The notes under the pieces: model-generated | What the model saw: only the letters and a program-made list of their open reading frames with translations | Databases searched by the model: none | What the model was told of the DNA's origin: nothing | Source of the DNA: Aquabacterium humicola | GTDB lineage: Bacteria > Pseudomonadota > Gammaproteobacteria > Burkholderiales > Burkholderiaceae_C | Assembly (NCBI RefSeq): GCF_030167915.1 | Contig: NZ_JARGNB010000001.1 | Location: 1,984,001 to 2,048,000 of the forward strand | Direction: 5' to 3' | Length of the DNA stretch: 64,000 nucleotides | Part shown: positions 52,821-64,000 of the stretch, piece by piece | Layout: each line of letters begins with the position of its first letter | Numbering within the stretch: position 1 is the stretch's first letter | Made by a program: the position numbers and the translations under genes

Positions 52821-54901
52821 GAGGCAGCCACCTTCGCCGCCAGTTCCGCGCGCAGCCGCTTCAGCCGCTCGCGCGGGTCTTCCTTGTTCGGCGCCTCGTC
52901 GAGCTTCATCTCGGCGATGAAGCGGCTCGGGATGCCGGCCACCGTGTCGCGGCCCTTCTTGCGCCGCTTCAAGGTCGACACCGCCAGCGTGGTGCGCGCG
53001 CGCGTGATGCCGACGTACATCAGCCGGCGCTCCTCTTCCAGCCGCTCGGGGGTCATGTCCTCGGCGTCGCTCTTGAACGGCAGCAGGCCCTCGTTGACGC
53101 CGGCCAGCACCACATGCGGCCACTCCAGGCCCTTGGACGCATGCAGCGTCGACAAGGTGACCACCTCCTGCTCGTCGCCGCGCTCTGCCAGGCTGATGAT
53201 CACGCTGATCGTCTGCGCCACCTGCAGCACCGTCTGACGCTCACTTTCCAAGGTAGCACCGCCATCCTGCGTGATCTCGCCGCCGCAGCGCCGCGCGATC
53301 CAGTCGACGAAGTCCATCACGTTCGACCAGCGCGACGCCGCGAGCTTCTCGCTGTCCTCGCCGTCGTACAGGTGCTGCTCGTAGCCGATGTCCTGCAGCC
53401 ATTCCAGCAGCAGCGCCTTGGCGTCCTCGCTGCCCGAGGTGTGGCGCGCCTTGTGCTCGAGCTCGTTGATGTAGCGGCCGAACTCGTGCAGCGAGCCGAC
53501 GGCCTTCGCGCCCAGCATGCCCGGCAGGCTCTCGGCGAAGAGCGCCTCGAACAGGCTGACCTTCCACTTGCCGGAGAACTCGCCGAGCTTGCCCAGCGTG
53601 GTGTGGCCGATGCCGCGCTTCGGCGTCGTCACCGCGCGCAGGAAGGCGGGATCGTCGTCCTGGTTGACCAGCAGGCGCAGCCAGGCGCACAGGTCCTTGA
53701 TCTCGGCGCGGTCGAAGAAGCTCTGACCGCCGCTCACCTTGTACGGTATCTGCGCGGCACGCAGCTTCTGCTCGAAGATGCGGGCCTGGTGGTTGGCGCG
53801 GTAGAGGATCGCGAAGTCGCTCCACTTGACGACCGCCGCGCTGCCCCCCCGAGCGTCAGCGACGGCTACCCCGTTCGCGCGAATCGATTGAATGAACGCC
53901 ACCGCGCGCTCCGCCTCGTGCTCCTCGCCGTCGCAGGCCACCAGCCGCACCGGCTCGCCGTCGCCGAACTCGCTCCACAGCTTCTTCGGGAACAGCTTCG
54001 GGTTGCCGGCGATCACGTGGTTCGCCGCGCGCAGGATGCTGCCGGTCGAGCGGTAGTTCTGCTCCAGCGGGATGACCTTCAGGTCCGGCCAGTCGGTGGG
54101 CAGCTTCTTCAGGTTCTCGATCGTCGCGCCGCGCCAGCCGTAGATGCTCTGGTCGTCGTCGCCCACCGCGGTGAAGCGGCCGCGCTTGCGCTCGTCCTCA
54201 TGGCTGACCAGCGCCTTCAGCAGCTCGTACTGCACCGCGTTGGTGTCCTGGTACTCGTCGACCAGCACGTGGCCGAAGGCGTCCTGCCATTTCGCGCGCG
54301 CCTCGGCGTCCTTGCGCAGCAACTTCAGCGGCAGGCCGATCAGGTCGTCGAAGTCGACCGCCTGGTAGGCCGCGAGGCGCTCCTCGTAGAGCTTCATCAC
54401 CCGCGCGGCGACCTGCTCGTCGGCATCCTTCGCGGCCAGCGCCGCGGCATCGCTGTCCAGCCCCTGGTTCTTCCACAGGCTGATGGTCCACTGCCAGCGC
54501 CTGGCCAGCGCGTTGTCGCTGCAGCCACCGGCATCGCGCAGCACGCCCAGCACGTCGTCGCTGTCGAGGATCGAGAACTGGGCTTTGAGGCCGAGCCGCT
54601 CGCCGTCCTCGCGCAGCATGCGCACGCCCAGCGAGTGGAAGGTGGAGATGACGAGGTCCTTCGCCGCGCGCGGGCCGACCAGGCCTTTGGCGCGCTCGCG
54701 CATCTCCTGCGAGGCCTTGTTCGTGAAGGTGATCGCCGCGATGCGCTTGGGCGCGAGGCCGGCCTGCAGCAGGCGCGCGATCTTGTGCGTGATGACGCGG
54801 GTCTTGCCCGAGCCGGCACCGGCCAGCACCAGGCAGGGCCCGGCCAGGTGGTGCACGGCTTCGAGCTGCGCGGGATTCAGCGTGGCGGGGGCATCGGCCA
54901 T
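52817..54901 (-). CDS. rep: ATP-dependent DNA helicase Rep
   Basis: 694 residues from MADAPATLNPAQLEAVHHL (ATG 54901; an upstream ATG at 54919 adds six residues). SF1A 3'-5' helicase: Walker A LAGAGSGKTRVITHKIARL, Walker B DEYQDTN, QNYRS motif IV, motif V TLHASKGLEW, motif VI VGITRART. Length and the absence of the UvrD C-terminal extension favour Rep. It helps forks pass bound proteins. Overlaps yhhN by four bases. Confidence 0.94.
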   Translation of the reverse strand: MADAPATLNPAQLEAVHHLAGPCLVLAGAGSGKTRVITHKIARLLQAGLAPKRIAAITFTNKASQEMRERAKGLVGPRAAKDLVISTFHSLGVRMLREDGERLGLKAQFSILDSDDVLGVLRDAGGCSDNALARRWQWTISLWKNQGLDSDAAALAAKDADEQVAARVMKLYEERLAAYQAVDFDDLIGLPLKLLRKDAEARAKWQDAFGHVLVDEYQDTNAVQYELLKALVSHEDERKRGRFTAVGDDDQSIYGWRGATIENLKKLPTDWPDLKVIPLEQNYRSTGSILRAANHVIAGNPKLFPKKLWSEFGDGEPVRLVACDGEEHEAERAVAFIQSIRANGVAVADARGGSAAVVKWSDFAILYRANHQARIFEQKLRAAQIPYKVSGGQSFFDRAEIKDLCAWLRLLVNQDDDPAFLRAVTTPKRGIGHTTLGKLGEFSGKWKVSLFEALFAESLPGMLGAKAVGSLHEFGRYINELEHKARHTSGSEDAKALLLEWLQDIGYEQHLYDGEDSEKLAASRWSNVMDFVDWIARRCGGEITQDGGATLESERQTVLQVAQTISVIISLAERGDEQEVVTLSTLHASKGLEWPHVVLAGVNEGLLPFKSDAEDMTPERLEEERRLMYVGITRARTTLAVSTLKRRKKGRDTVAGIPSRFIAEMKLDEAPNKEDPRERLKRLRAELAAKVAAS

Positions 54902-55080
54902 CGGGGACTGCGGGCGCATCCGTCCCCGTCAGGAGGCGAACGTCAGAAGGCGAAGCCAGCGATGATAGACACCCGCCGCCGCGCGCACGCCGCGACGACT
55001 GCACGAAAGACGCCGTTTCGGCGCCCTTCGCCTCGGCCCGGGCCGCCGCCTTCAGCGCCCTGAGCCCGGAGCCCGGGCGC

Positions 55081-55212
55081 TCAGGCCGCGGCGATCACGC
55101 CGACCATGCAGGCCAGCACGACGATCACCGCGGTCAGGCGGGTCTTCAGCGCCCCCGCGTTCTTCCACAGGCCGGGATCGACGGGTTCGAGGTGCTGGGC
55201 AATGCGTTGCAT
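55081..55212 (-). CDS. Small membrane protein (43 aa)
   Basis: 43 residues from ATG 55212 with AAGGAG seven bases upstream: MQRIAQHLEPVDPGLWKNAG, then one helix LTAVIVVLACMVGVIAAA. A well-placed ribosome binding site plus a single helix support it. Divergent from phoD. Below usual gene-calling size. Function unknown. Confidence 0.65.
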   Translation of the reverse strand: MQRIAQHLEPVDPGLWKNAGALKTRLTAVIVVLACMVGVIAAA

Positions 55213-55310
55213 GGCGGGCTCCTTTGGCTGAAACGACACGCGCAAAAACGCAGCGCGTACCGGCTTCTTCGGCGGCCAGGACCGCCGGCTGAAGCAGGCA
55301 CACTGCGCCC

Positions 55311-56876
55311 ATGCGGTCATCCTTCACGATCGACCGCCGGCGCCTGATCGCGCTGGCGGCCGCGCCGGTCTTCGTGCGCCATGCGCGCGCGGCCGACGAG
55401 CCACGCTTCGCGCTCGGCATCGCCTCCGGTTGCCCGCTGCCGGACCGGATGGTGCTGTGGACGCGGCTCACCGGCGATACGCTGCCGGCGCAGGTCGACG
55501 TCGACTGGGAGCTCGCCGACGACGAGACCTTCACCCGCATCGCCGCGCGCGGCCGCGAGACCGCTGAAGGCCAGTGGGCGCACAGCGTGCATGCCGAGCC
55601 CGCCGGCCTGGCGCCAGGCCGGCACTACTTCTACCGCTTCACCGCGCTCGGCCAGCGCAGCGCGGTCGGCCGGACGTGCACCGCGCCGGCACCGGACGCG
55701 CCGGCGACGCTGCGCTTCGCGATCGCCAGCTGCCAGCGCTGGGACCACGGCCACTACGCCGCATGGCGGCACCTGGCGGCCGATCCGCCGGAGCTGGTGC
55801 TGTTCCTCGGCGACTACATCTACGAATACGCGTCGCCGCGGCAGGCCATCCGTCCGCATGACGGCGGCCTGCTGCGCACGCACGAGGGCGGCGTGCTGCG
55901 CACGCTGGCCGACTACCGCGCGCGCTACGCGCAGTACAAGCGTGATCCCGCGCTGCAGGCCGCCCATGCCGCCTGCCCGTGGCTGGTGAGCTTCGACGAC
56001 CACGAGGTCGAGAACGACTACGCCGGCGAGCGCGGCTCCAGCCTGCAGGGCGAGGCGCTGCTGCAGCTGCGCGCCGCCGCCTACCAGGCCGCCTGGGAAC
56101 ACCAGCCGCTGCCGAAGGCCTGGCGGCCGCAGGGCGCGGCGATGCGCCTGCACGGCCGCTGGGACTGGGGCCGCCTCGCGCGTTTCCAGGTGGTCGACGG
56201 CCGCCAGCACCGCGACCCGCAGGCCTGCCTGCCGGCGGGGCGCAGCGGCGGTTCGGCGACGGTCGACGCGGCGGCCTGCGCGGCCTTGCGCGACCCGCAG
56301 CGCAGCCTGCTCGGCTTCGCACAGGAGCGCTGGCTCGCCGACGGCTGGGATGCGCAGCGGCCGTGGAACCTGCTCGCGCAGCCGACGCTGATGGCCCGCT
56401 GCAGCACCCGCCCGTGGCGCGACGTGCCGGCCGAGACACCGCAGCCGCCCGGCCGCTACTGGAACGACGGCTGGGACGGCTACGCCGCCGCGCGCACGCG
56501 GCTGCTGGAGGGCATCGCCGCGCGCCGGCTGCCCAACGCGGTGGTGCTCGGCGGCGACGTGCATGCGCACTACGTCGCCGACCTGAAGGCCGACTTCGAC
56601 GATGCCCGCGCCCCGGTGGTCGCCAGCGAGTTCTGCGGCACCTCGATCAGCAGCCACGGCTGGCAGCAGCGCCAGGTCGATGCGGTGCTGGCGCTGAACC
56701 CGCACCTGCACCACGGCCGCGCCGACCAGCGCGGCTACATTCATTTCACGCTCGATGCGCGCCGGCTCGACGCGCGGCTGATGGCGGTCGAGCGGCCCGA
56801 CGATCCCGCCAGCCCGGTCGGCGTGCAGGCCCGCTTCGCGGTCGAGGCCGGTCGGCCCGGTCCGCAGCGCGCATAA
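55311..56876 (+). CDS. phoD: Alkaline phosphatase D (PhoD family)
   Basis: 521 residues. Tat signal (DRRRLIALAAAPVF) takes the folded Ca/Fe enzyme to the periplasm. N-terminal Fn3-like domain, then catalytic phosphodiesterase/phosphomonoesterase region: FLGDYIYEYA, FDDHEVENDYAG near residue 227 and VVLGGDVHAHYVADL near 418. It releases phosphate from organic esters. A CACACT hexamer ends six bases before the ATG, so its message may be leaderless. Confidence 0.93.
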   Translation: MRSSFTIDRRRLIALAAAPVFVRHARAADEPRFALGIASGCPLPDRMVLWTRLTGDTLPAQVDVDWELADDETFTRIAARGRETAEGQWAHSVHAEPAGLAPGRHYFYRFTALGQRSAVGRTCTAPAPDAPATLRFAIASCQRWDHGHYAAWRHLAADPPELVLFLGDYIYEYASPRQAIRPHDGGLLRTHEGGVLRTLADYRARYAQYKRDPALQAAHAACPWLVSFDDHEVENDYAGERGSSLQGEALLQLRAAAYQAAWEHQPLPKAWRPQGAAMRLHGRWDWGRLARFQVVDGRQHRDPQACLPAGRSGGSATVDAAACAALRDPQRSLLGFAQERWLADGWDAQRPWNLLAQPTLMARCSTRPWRDVPAETPQPPGRYWNDGWDGYAAARTRLLEGIAARRLPNAVVLGGDVHAHYVADLKADFDDARAPVVASEFCGTSISSHGWQQRQVDAVLALNPHLHHGRADQRGYIHFTLDARRLDARLMAVERPDDPASPVGVQARFAVEAGRPGPQRA

Positions 56877-56893
56877 CCATCAAAAAGAGCGGC

Positions 56894-57865
56894 ATGCAGG
56901 CCATCCTTGCGGTCACGATCCCCTTCTTCGCGCTGGTGCTGGCCGGCTACCTGGCCGCGCGCCGGCATGTGCTGCCGGAGTCGGCGATCCCGGGGCTCAA
57001 CGCCTTCGTGCTCTATTTCGCGCTGCCCTGCATGTTGTTCCGCTTCGGCATGAACACGCCGGTGCTGCAGCTGCTGAACCCCTTCGTCCTGGGCGTCTAT
57101 GTCGCGTGTGCGCTGGTGATCGTGTTCTTCACGATCGCGGTCACCTGGCACGAGCCGGTCGGGCTGAAGGATGCGGCCTTCGGCGCGTTGGTCGCGGCAT
57201 TCCCGAACACCGGTTTCATGGGCGTGCCGCTGCTGGTGGCGCTGCTGGGCGATGCGGCGGCGGGCCCGGTGATCTGCACCGTGCTGGCGGACCTGTTCGT
57301 CACCAGTTCGCTGTGCATCGCGCTCGCGCAGGCGCACGGTGCGACGCACGCCGGCGAGCCGCGCAACGCGCGCGCCGCGCTGGCGCGGGCCTTGAAGGGC
57401 GCGCTGTCGAACCCGCTGCCGTGGTCGATCGCGCTCGGCGCGCTGTTCTCGGTCTTCAGCATCCGCCTGAGCGGCCCCGTCGACGTCGTCGTGCGCATGC
57501 TGGCCGACGCGGCGAGCCCGGTCGCGCTGTTCACGATCGGCGCGGTGCTGCACCGCGCCGAGCAGCATGACCACAGCCGCACGCCGGTGGCGCGCTTCCT
57601 GCCGGTGGCGCTGATCAAGCTCTTCGTGCATCCGCTGCTGGTGCTGGCCGCCGGCAGCGCCGCGCGCCAGCTCGGCGCCCCTCTGTCGAGCTTCCAGCTG
57701 CTGGTGCTGACCCTGGCCGCCGCGCTGCCCAGCGCCAGCAACGTATCGCTGCTGGCCGAGCGCTACGGCGCCGACAACGGCCGCATCGCGCGCATCATCA
57801 TGAGCTCCACCGCGCTGGCCTTCGTCAGCTTCTCGGGGCTGGCCTGGCTGCTCGTCGGTCGTTGA
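56894..57865 (+). CDS. AEC-family transporter (auxin efflux carrier)
   Basis: 323 residues, 17 bp after phoD. Ten hydrophobic helices with the AEC pattern (LNAFVLYFALPCMLFRF, AFPNTGFMGVPLLVALLGD, AAALPSASNVSLLAERYG). Bacterial members export organic acids or amino acids. The longer ORF starting at 55979 lies in phoD and is not used. Convergent with priA. Confidence 0.9.
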   Translation: MQAILAVTIPFFALVLAGYLAARRHVLPESAIPGLNAFVLYFALPCMLFRFGMNTPVLQLLNPFVLGVYVACALVIVFFTIAVTWHEPVGLKDAAFGALVAAFPNTGFMGVPLLVALLGDAAAGPVICTVLADLFVTSSLCIALAQAHGATHAGEPRNARAALARALKGALSNPLPWSIALGALFSVFSIRLSGPVDVVVRMLADAASPVALFTIGAVLHRAEQHDHSRTPVARFLPVALIKLFVHPLLVLAAGSAARQLGAPLSSFQLLVLTLAAALPSASNVSLLAERYGADNGRIARIIMSSTALAFVSFSGLAWLLVGR

Positions 57866-57874
57866 TCGGGGCCG

Positions 57875-59983
<2,109 letters not shown>

Positions 59984-60336
59984 GCCCCGCCCTCACCACA
60001 CCTCGGTACGCACCGAGGATCAACATCAAGAACAGAACCTAAGTACATGATTGGAAACGAGTTTTCCAACTGTCCCCGCGTTCTGTGGATAACTTTGTGG
60101 GAAAGCTGGCAGCGGACGCGCTAAGTGCTTGATCCAGCGGGCTTCGCCTCGCTTTGCCCAATTTCGGGGCAGCCTGCAAAACTTCTTATGAATCAAGCAC
60201 TTGCCACGTACTTGCGCAATTCTTCATGGTGCGTTGCGGCGACGCCGCACGGCGGGCCTCGGAAGCCGGTTGATGGGGATAAGTCAAGCCCTGAGTGCTT
60301 ACTTACCCATCGCCGGACAGCGAATTCATATGCGGG
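59984..60336. other. priA-hemE spacer with DnaA box and inverted repeats
   Basis: 353 bp without a gene, AT-richer than its surroundings. It holds a hairpin 60001-60018 (CCTCGGT/ACCGAGG), an inverted repeat TTGGAAA/TTTCCAA at 60051-60069, a perfect DnaA box TGTGGATAA at 60084-60092, a weaker box TGTGGGAAA at 60096-60104 and TGGGGATAA at 60274-60282, and an 11-bp inverted repeat AAGTGCTTGAT/ATCAAGCACTT (60123-60133, 60192-60202) with a third copy of the AGTGCTT core at 60294-60300. It may bind DnaA or a nucleoid protein. Confidence 0.55.
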
Positions 60337-61428
60337 TCAACCCGGTTGCCGCAGCGTTCGCGAATGGGCATGCACGGCCTCGACGAGCGCGGCGACATGC
60401 TCGGGTGGCGTGTGCTGGTTGATGCCGTGGCCCAGGTTGAACACATGGCCGCCCCAGCGGCCGTCCGCGCGCCGCGGCGCGCCGAAGCTGTCGAGCACCG
60501 CGCGCGCCTCGGCGGCCACCGCGTCCGGCGTCGAGAACAGCACCATCGGATCGAGGTTGCCCTGCAGCGCGACGGCATCGTCGACGCGGCGCCGCGCGGC
60601 GCCCAGGTCGCAGGTCCAGTCGAGGCCAACGACGTCGGCGCCGCACTGCGCGATGGCCTCCAGCCACAGGCCGCCGCCCTTGGTGAAGACAATCGCCGGC
60701 ACGCGCTGGCCGTCGTGCTCGCGCTTGAGTTGCGCGACCACGCGCCGGGTGTAGGCGAGGCTGAACTGCTGGAAGGCCCGGTGCTCGAGCACGCCGCCCC
60801 ATGAGTCGAAGACCATCACCGCCTGCGCACCGGCGTCGATCTGGGCGTTGAGGTACGCGGCCACCGCGTCGGCGGTGATCGCCAGCATGCGGTGCATCAG
60901 GTCCGGCCGCGCATAGAGCAGGGTCTTGACCTGGCGGTAGTCGTCCGAGCCGGCGCCTTCGACCATGTAGCAGGCCAGCGTCCACGGGCTGCCGGCAAAG
61001 CCGATCAGCGGCACGCGGCCGTCGAGCGCGCGACGGATCGACGACACCGCGTCAAAGACGTAACGCAGCTTCTCCAGTGGCGGCACCGCCAGCGATGCCA
61101 CCGCGGCTTCGTCGCGCACCGGGTGCGCGAAGCGCGGGCCTTCCCCCGCCGCGAAGCTCAGGCCCAGACCCATCGCATCGGGCACGGTGAGGATGTCGGA
61201 GAACAGGATCGCCGCGTCGAGCGGAAAGCGCTCCAGCGGCTGCAGCGTGACCTCGGTGGCGAAGTCGGGGTTGGTCGCCAGCCCCATGAAGCTGCCGGCG
61301 CGGGCGCGGGTCGCGTTGTACTCCGGCAGGTAGCGCCCGGCCTGGCGCATCAGCCACAGCGGGGTGTAGTCGGTCGGCTGGCGCAGGCAGGCGCGCAGGA
61401 AGGTGTCGTTCTGGAGCGGCGCGGGCAT
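60337..61428 (-). CDS. hemE: Uroporphyrinogen decarboxylase
   Basis: 363 residues from ATG 61428. Converts uroporphyrinogen III to coproporphyrinogen III in haem (and bacteriochlorophyll) synthesis. Family signatures [15 protein letters not shown] near residue 26, [17 protein letters not shown] with the catalytic Asp near 75, and the C-terminal [17 protein letters not shown] are present. Upstream in-frame codons to 61662 are not conserved. Divergent from the HD-domain gene. Confidence 0.97.
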   Translation of the reverse strand: MPAPLQNDTFLRACLRQPTDYTPLWLMRQAGRYLPEYNATRARAGSFMGLATNPDFATEVTLQPLERFPLDAAILFSDILTVPDAMGLGLSFAAGEGPRFAHPVRDEAAVASLAVPPLEKLRYVFDAVSSIRRALDGRVPLIGFAGSPWTLACYMVEGAGSDDYRQVKTLLYARPDLMHRMLAITADAVAAYLNAQIDAGAQAVMVFDSWGGVLEHRAFQQFSLAYTRRVVAQLKREHDGQRVPAIVFTKGGGLWLEAIAQCGADVVGLDWTCDLGAARRRVDDAVALQGNLDPMVLFSTPDAVAAEARAVLDSFGAPRRADGRWGGHVFNLGHGINQHTPPEHVAALVEAVHAHSRTLRQPG

Positions 61429-61544
61429 CGGTGGATTATCGGCCGACAGACCCCCACGTCCGATGGACGGGCAGCACCGCGACGGTGCAACGCCTGCGTG
61501 ATAAGGTGCCCGCGCACCATCCACCTTCACCGAGGACTTCAGCC

Positions 61545-62159
61545 ATGGACGCGAGCGCCAGCGAACCCGAGGACGGCGATGTGATCGAGCGCATCGCGGC
61601 GCTCTACCGCGAGCATGGCAGTCGGCCCTACGACGGCGGCCGGCGCGAATCGGTGACGGCACTGGAGCACGCGTTGCAATGTGCGCAGCTGGCCGAATGG
61701 GCCGGCGCCGAGCCTTCGCTGGTCGCCGCCGCGCTGCTGCACGACATCGGCGACTTCATCACGCCGACCAGCGACACCGACGACAACCGCCACGAGCTGC
61801 GCGCGCAGGAGGTGCTCGGCGACGGTTTCGGTCCCGAGGTGCTGGAGCCGATCCGGCTGCACGTGGCCGCCAAGCGCTACCTGGTGGCCACCGACGCCGA
61901 CTACGCGGCGAAGCTGTCGCCGGCGTCGCAGTTGTCGCTGTCGCTGCAGGGCGGGCCGATGACGGCCGAGGAGCGCCAGCGCTTCGAGGACGAGGACTTC
62001 GCGCCCCAGGCGCTGCTGCTGCGGCGCTGGGACGATGCGGCGAAGACGCCGGGCAAGCAGACGCCATCGCTCGACTACTACCTCGTGCTGCTGCAGGAGC
62101 TGCGCGAGCAGCGCCGGCCGGCGCGGCGGCGCACGGTGGTCGGCGCGCTGGACGCCTGA
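61545..62159 (+). CDS. HD-domain protein
   Basis: 204 residues from ATG 61545 with CGAGGA upstream. HD phosphohydrolase fold: the metal-binding His-Asp pair is in [11 protein letters not shown] near residue 67, with another His in ALEHALQCA near 43 and a later [10 protein letters not shown]. Relatives include PhnZ-type phosphonate-degrading oxygenases and HDIG phosphonate-linked proteins; the sequence does not decide which. It sits alone between hemE and the Rossmann-fold protein. Confidence 0.8.
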   Translation: MDASASEPEDGDVIERIAALYREHGSRPYDGGRRESVTALEHALQCAQLAEWAGAEPSLVAAALLHDIGDFITPTSDTDDNRHELRAQEVLGDGFGPEVLEPIRLHVAAKRYLVATDADYAAKLSPASQLSLSLQGGPMTAEERQRFEDEDFAPQALLLRRWDDAAKTPGKQTPSLDYYLVLLQELREQRRPARRRTVVGALDA

Positions 62160-62169
62160 GCCGCCCGGG

Positions 62170-62976
62170 TCACCAGCGCTGCACGGGCACCGCTGCGTCG
62201 GGCAGGGGCTCGTGGCGCAGCCAGCCCTGCAGCAGCGGCTCGCCGCCTTCGGGCTGCGCCCAGTCCCACAGCAGTTCCGGCGGCACGACCCGCGTGCCGT
62301 CCGGCGCGCCCGGCAGCAGCCGTGCGAGCTCGATCACGAACTGCGCGACCTTGGCGGCCCGCAGCGGCTGCTCGCGCTGCGGCACCATCCAGTGCAGCTG
62401 CGCGAGCAGCGCCCGGCCCAGGCGCTGCAAGCGGCTGAAGTGAGCGTCATCGCCGGCTGTACCGGCGCGTGTCGGCCGCACGATCAGCAGCTGGTCGAAG
62501 CCCAGCGCGGCGACCGCCTGCTCGTCCAGCGACGCGAGGCCGCGCTTCAGCGCCTCCGGCAGCAGCGCCGGTGCATGCGGCAGCACGACCAGCAGCCGCC
62601 GCACGCCTGCATCGCGCAGCCAGCCGGCCAGGCGCGGCAGCAGCGACGGTGGAGGCCGCAGGAAGGCGGCCTCGCGGCCATGCGCGGAGGCGTCGCGGTC
62701 GAAGACGATCAGTGCCGTCGACGGCACCGGGGAGGCGATCGGCGGCAGCGCATCGAGCGCCTCGTCCACGCCCAGCACCCGCAGGCCCTGCAGCGTGACG
62801 TCGATCGGTCGCGTCACCAGTGCCGTCACCGGCGCCCAGTGCGCCAGCCCCAGCGCGCGCTCCAGGATCGCCGAGCCGAGCGGCCCGCCTGCTCCGGCGA
62901 TCAGCAGGCCTTCACGCGCAGCCGGGCGTACCGGCTCCGCGGCGCCGCTGCGCAGCGCATGGATCAGCCAGGACAT
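62170..62976 (-). CDS. NAD(P)-binding Rossmann-fold hypothetical protein
   Basis: 268 residues. GLLIAGAGGPLGSAILERAL near residue 25-44 is a dinucleotide-binding GxxGxxG-like turn of the extended SDR type. The catalytic YxxxK motif is not evident, so it may be a non-catalytic relative. The rest is helical with VRRLLVVLPHAPALLPEALKR. It is convergent with the HD-domain gene and lies in the same direction as the ketoacyl synthase gene beside it. Function unknown. Confidence 0.7.
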   Translation of the reverse strand: MSWLIHALRSGAAEPVRPAAREGLLIAGAGGPLGSAILERALGLAHWAPVTALVTRPIDVTLQGLRVLGVDEALDALPPIASPVPSTALIVFDRDASAHGREAAFLRPPPSLLPRLAGWLRDAGVRRLLVVLPHAPALLPEALKRGLASLDEQAVAALGFDQLLIVRPTRAGTAGDDAHFSRLQRLGRALLAQLHWMVPQREQPLRAAKVAQFVIELARLLPGAPDGTRVVPPELLWDWAQPEGGEPLLQGWLRHEPLPDAAVPVQRW

Positions 62977-63019
62977 CCAGCACGGTGGCGCACGGCGCCC
63001 GCGGGCGACGGGCCTGCGC

Positions 63020-64000
<981 letters not shown>

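Overview
This is a GC-rich chromosomal window from a betaproteobacterium. The gene order (tRNA-tuf-secE-nusG-rplKAJL-rpoBC-rpsL; rpe-gph-trpE-trpG-trpD-trpC) and the wealth of DctP/TctC-type receptors point to Burkholderiales, probably the Rubrivivax/Leptothrix/Ideonella side; that lineage is inferred from gene order and protein style, not from a database search. I saw no prophage, insertion sequence, integron or CRISPR array. Almost all of it is core chromosome with an accessory transport and signalling stretch in the middle.

Region 1 (1-15.7 kb, minus strand): the information-processing block. It runs from a strong promoter at about 15.66 kb through tRNA-Tyr, tRNA-Gly, tRNA-Thr, tuf, tRNA-Trp, secE, nusG, rplK, rplA, rplJ, rplL, rpoB and rpoC to a clear hairpin-plus-T-tract terminator at 1.6 kb. 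An outer-membrane barrel gene and an opposing PIN-domain gene lie between rpoC and the promoter and 5' part of rpsL.

Region 2 (15.7-23.9 kb, minus): tryptophan biosynthesis in the order rpe, gph, (leader region), trpE, trpG, ltaE, trpD, trpC, ung, tightly spaced or overlapping. A threonine aldolase gene sits inside the trp series, and a 26-codon leader ORF with two near-adjacent Trp codons precedes trpE. A chalcone-isomerase-like secreted protein is inserted on the opposite strand between gph and trpE.

Region 3 (23.9-37 kb): apaG, a Gcr-type membrane 'recombinase', a tiny membrane ORF back-to-back with mltA, a permease, an Lrp-type regulator divergent from a fused indolepyruvate ferredoxin oxidoreductase, a Nudix protein, then cytochrome b561 followed by three YceI paralogues.

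Region 4 (37-46 kb): a TRAP transporter (DctP, DctQ and a DctM with an unusual proline-rich repeat insert), a 1113-residue BTAD/AAA/TPR regulator and an orphan TctC-type receptor.

Region 5 (45.7-52.1 kb): the most interesting part. An ECF sigma factor, a membrane anti-sigma candidate and a secreted protein form an operon on the minus strand. Two very small membrane-protein genes flank it, and both have matching tandem TAACGSC repeats upstream. Next to them lies a LytS-type kinase with an alanine-rich extracytoplasmic coiled coil, a membrane protein and a LytTR response regulator, all coupled by ATGA overlaps. The ECF promoter of the sigma operon shares its -35 element with the cytochrome b561-YceI promoter at 34.5 kb, so the two loci may be one envelope-stress regulon.

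Region 6 (52.1-64 kb): yhhN, rep helicase, PhoD phosphatase, AEC permease, priA, an AT-richer priA-hemE spacer with a perfect DnaA box and several inverted repeats, hemE, an HD-domain protein, a Rossmann-fold hypothetical and a truncated ketoacyl-ACP synthase III gene.
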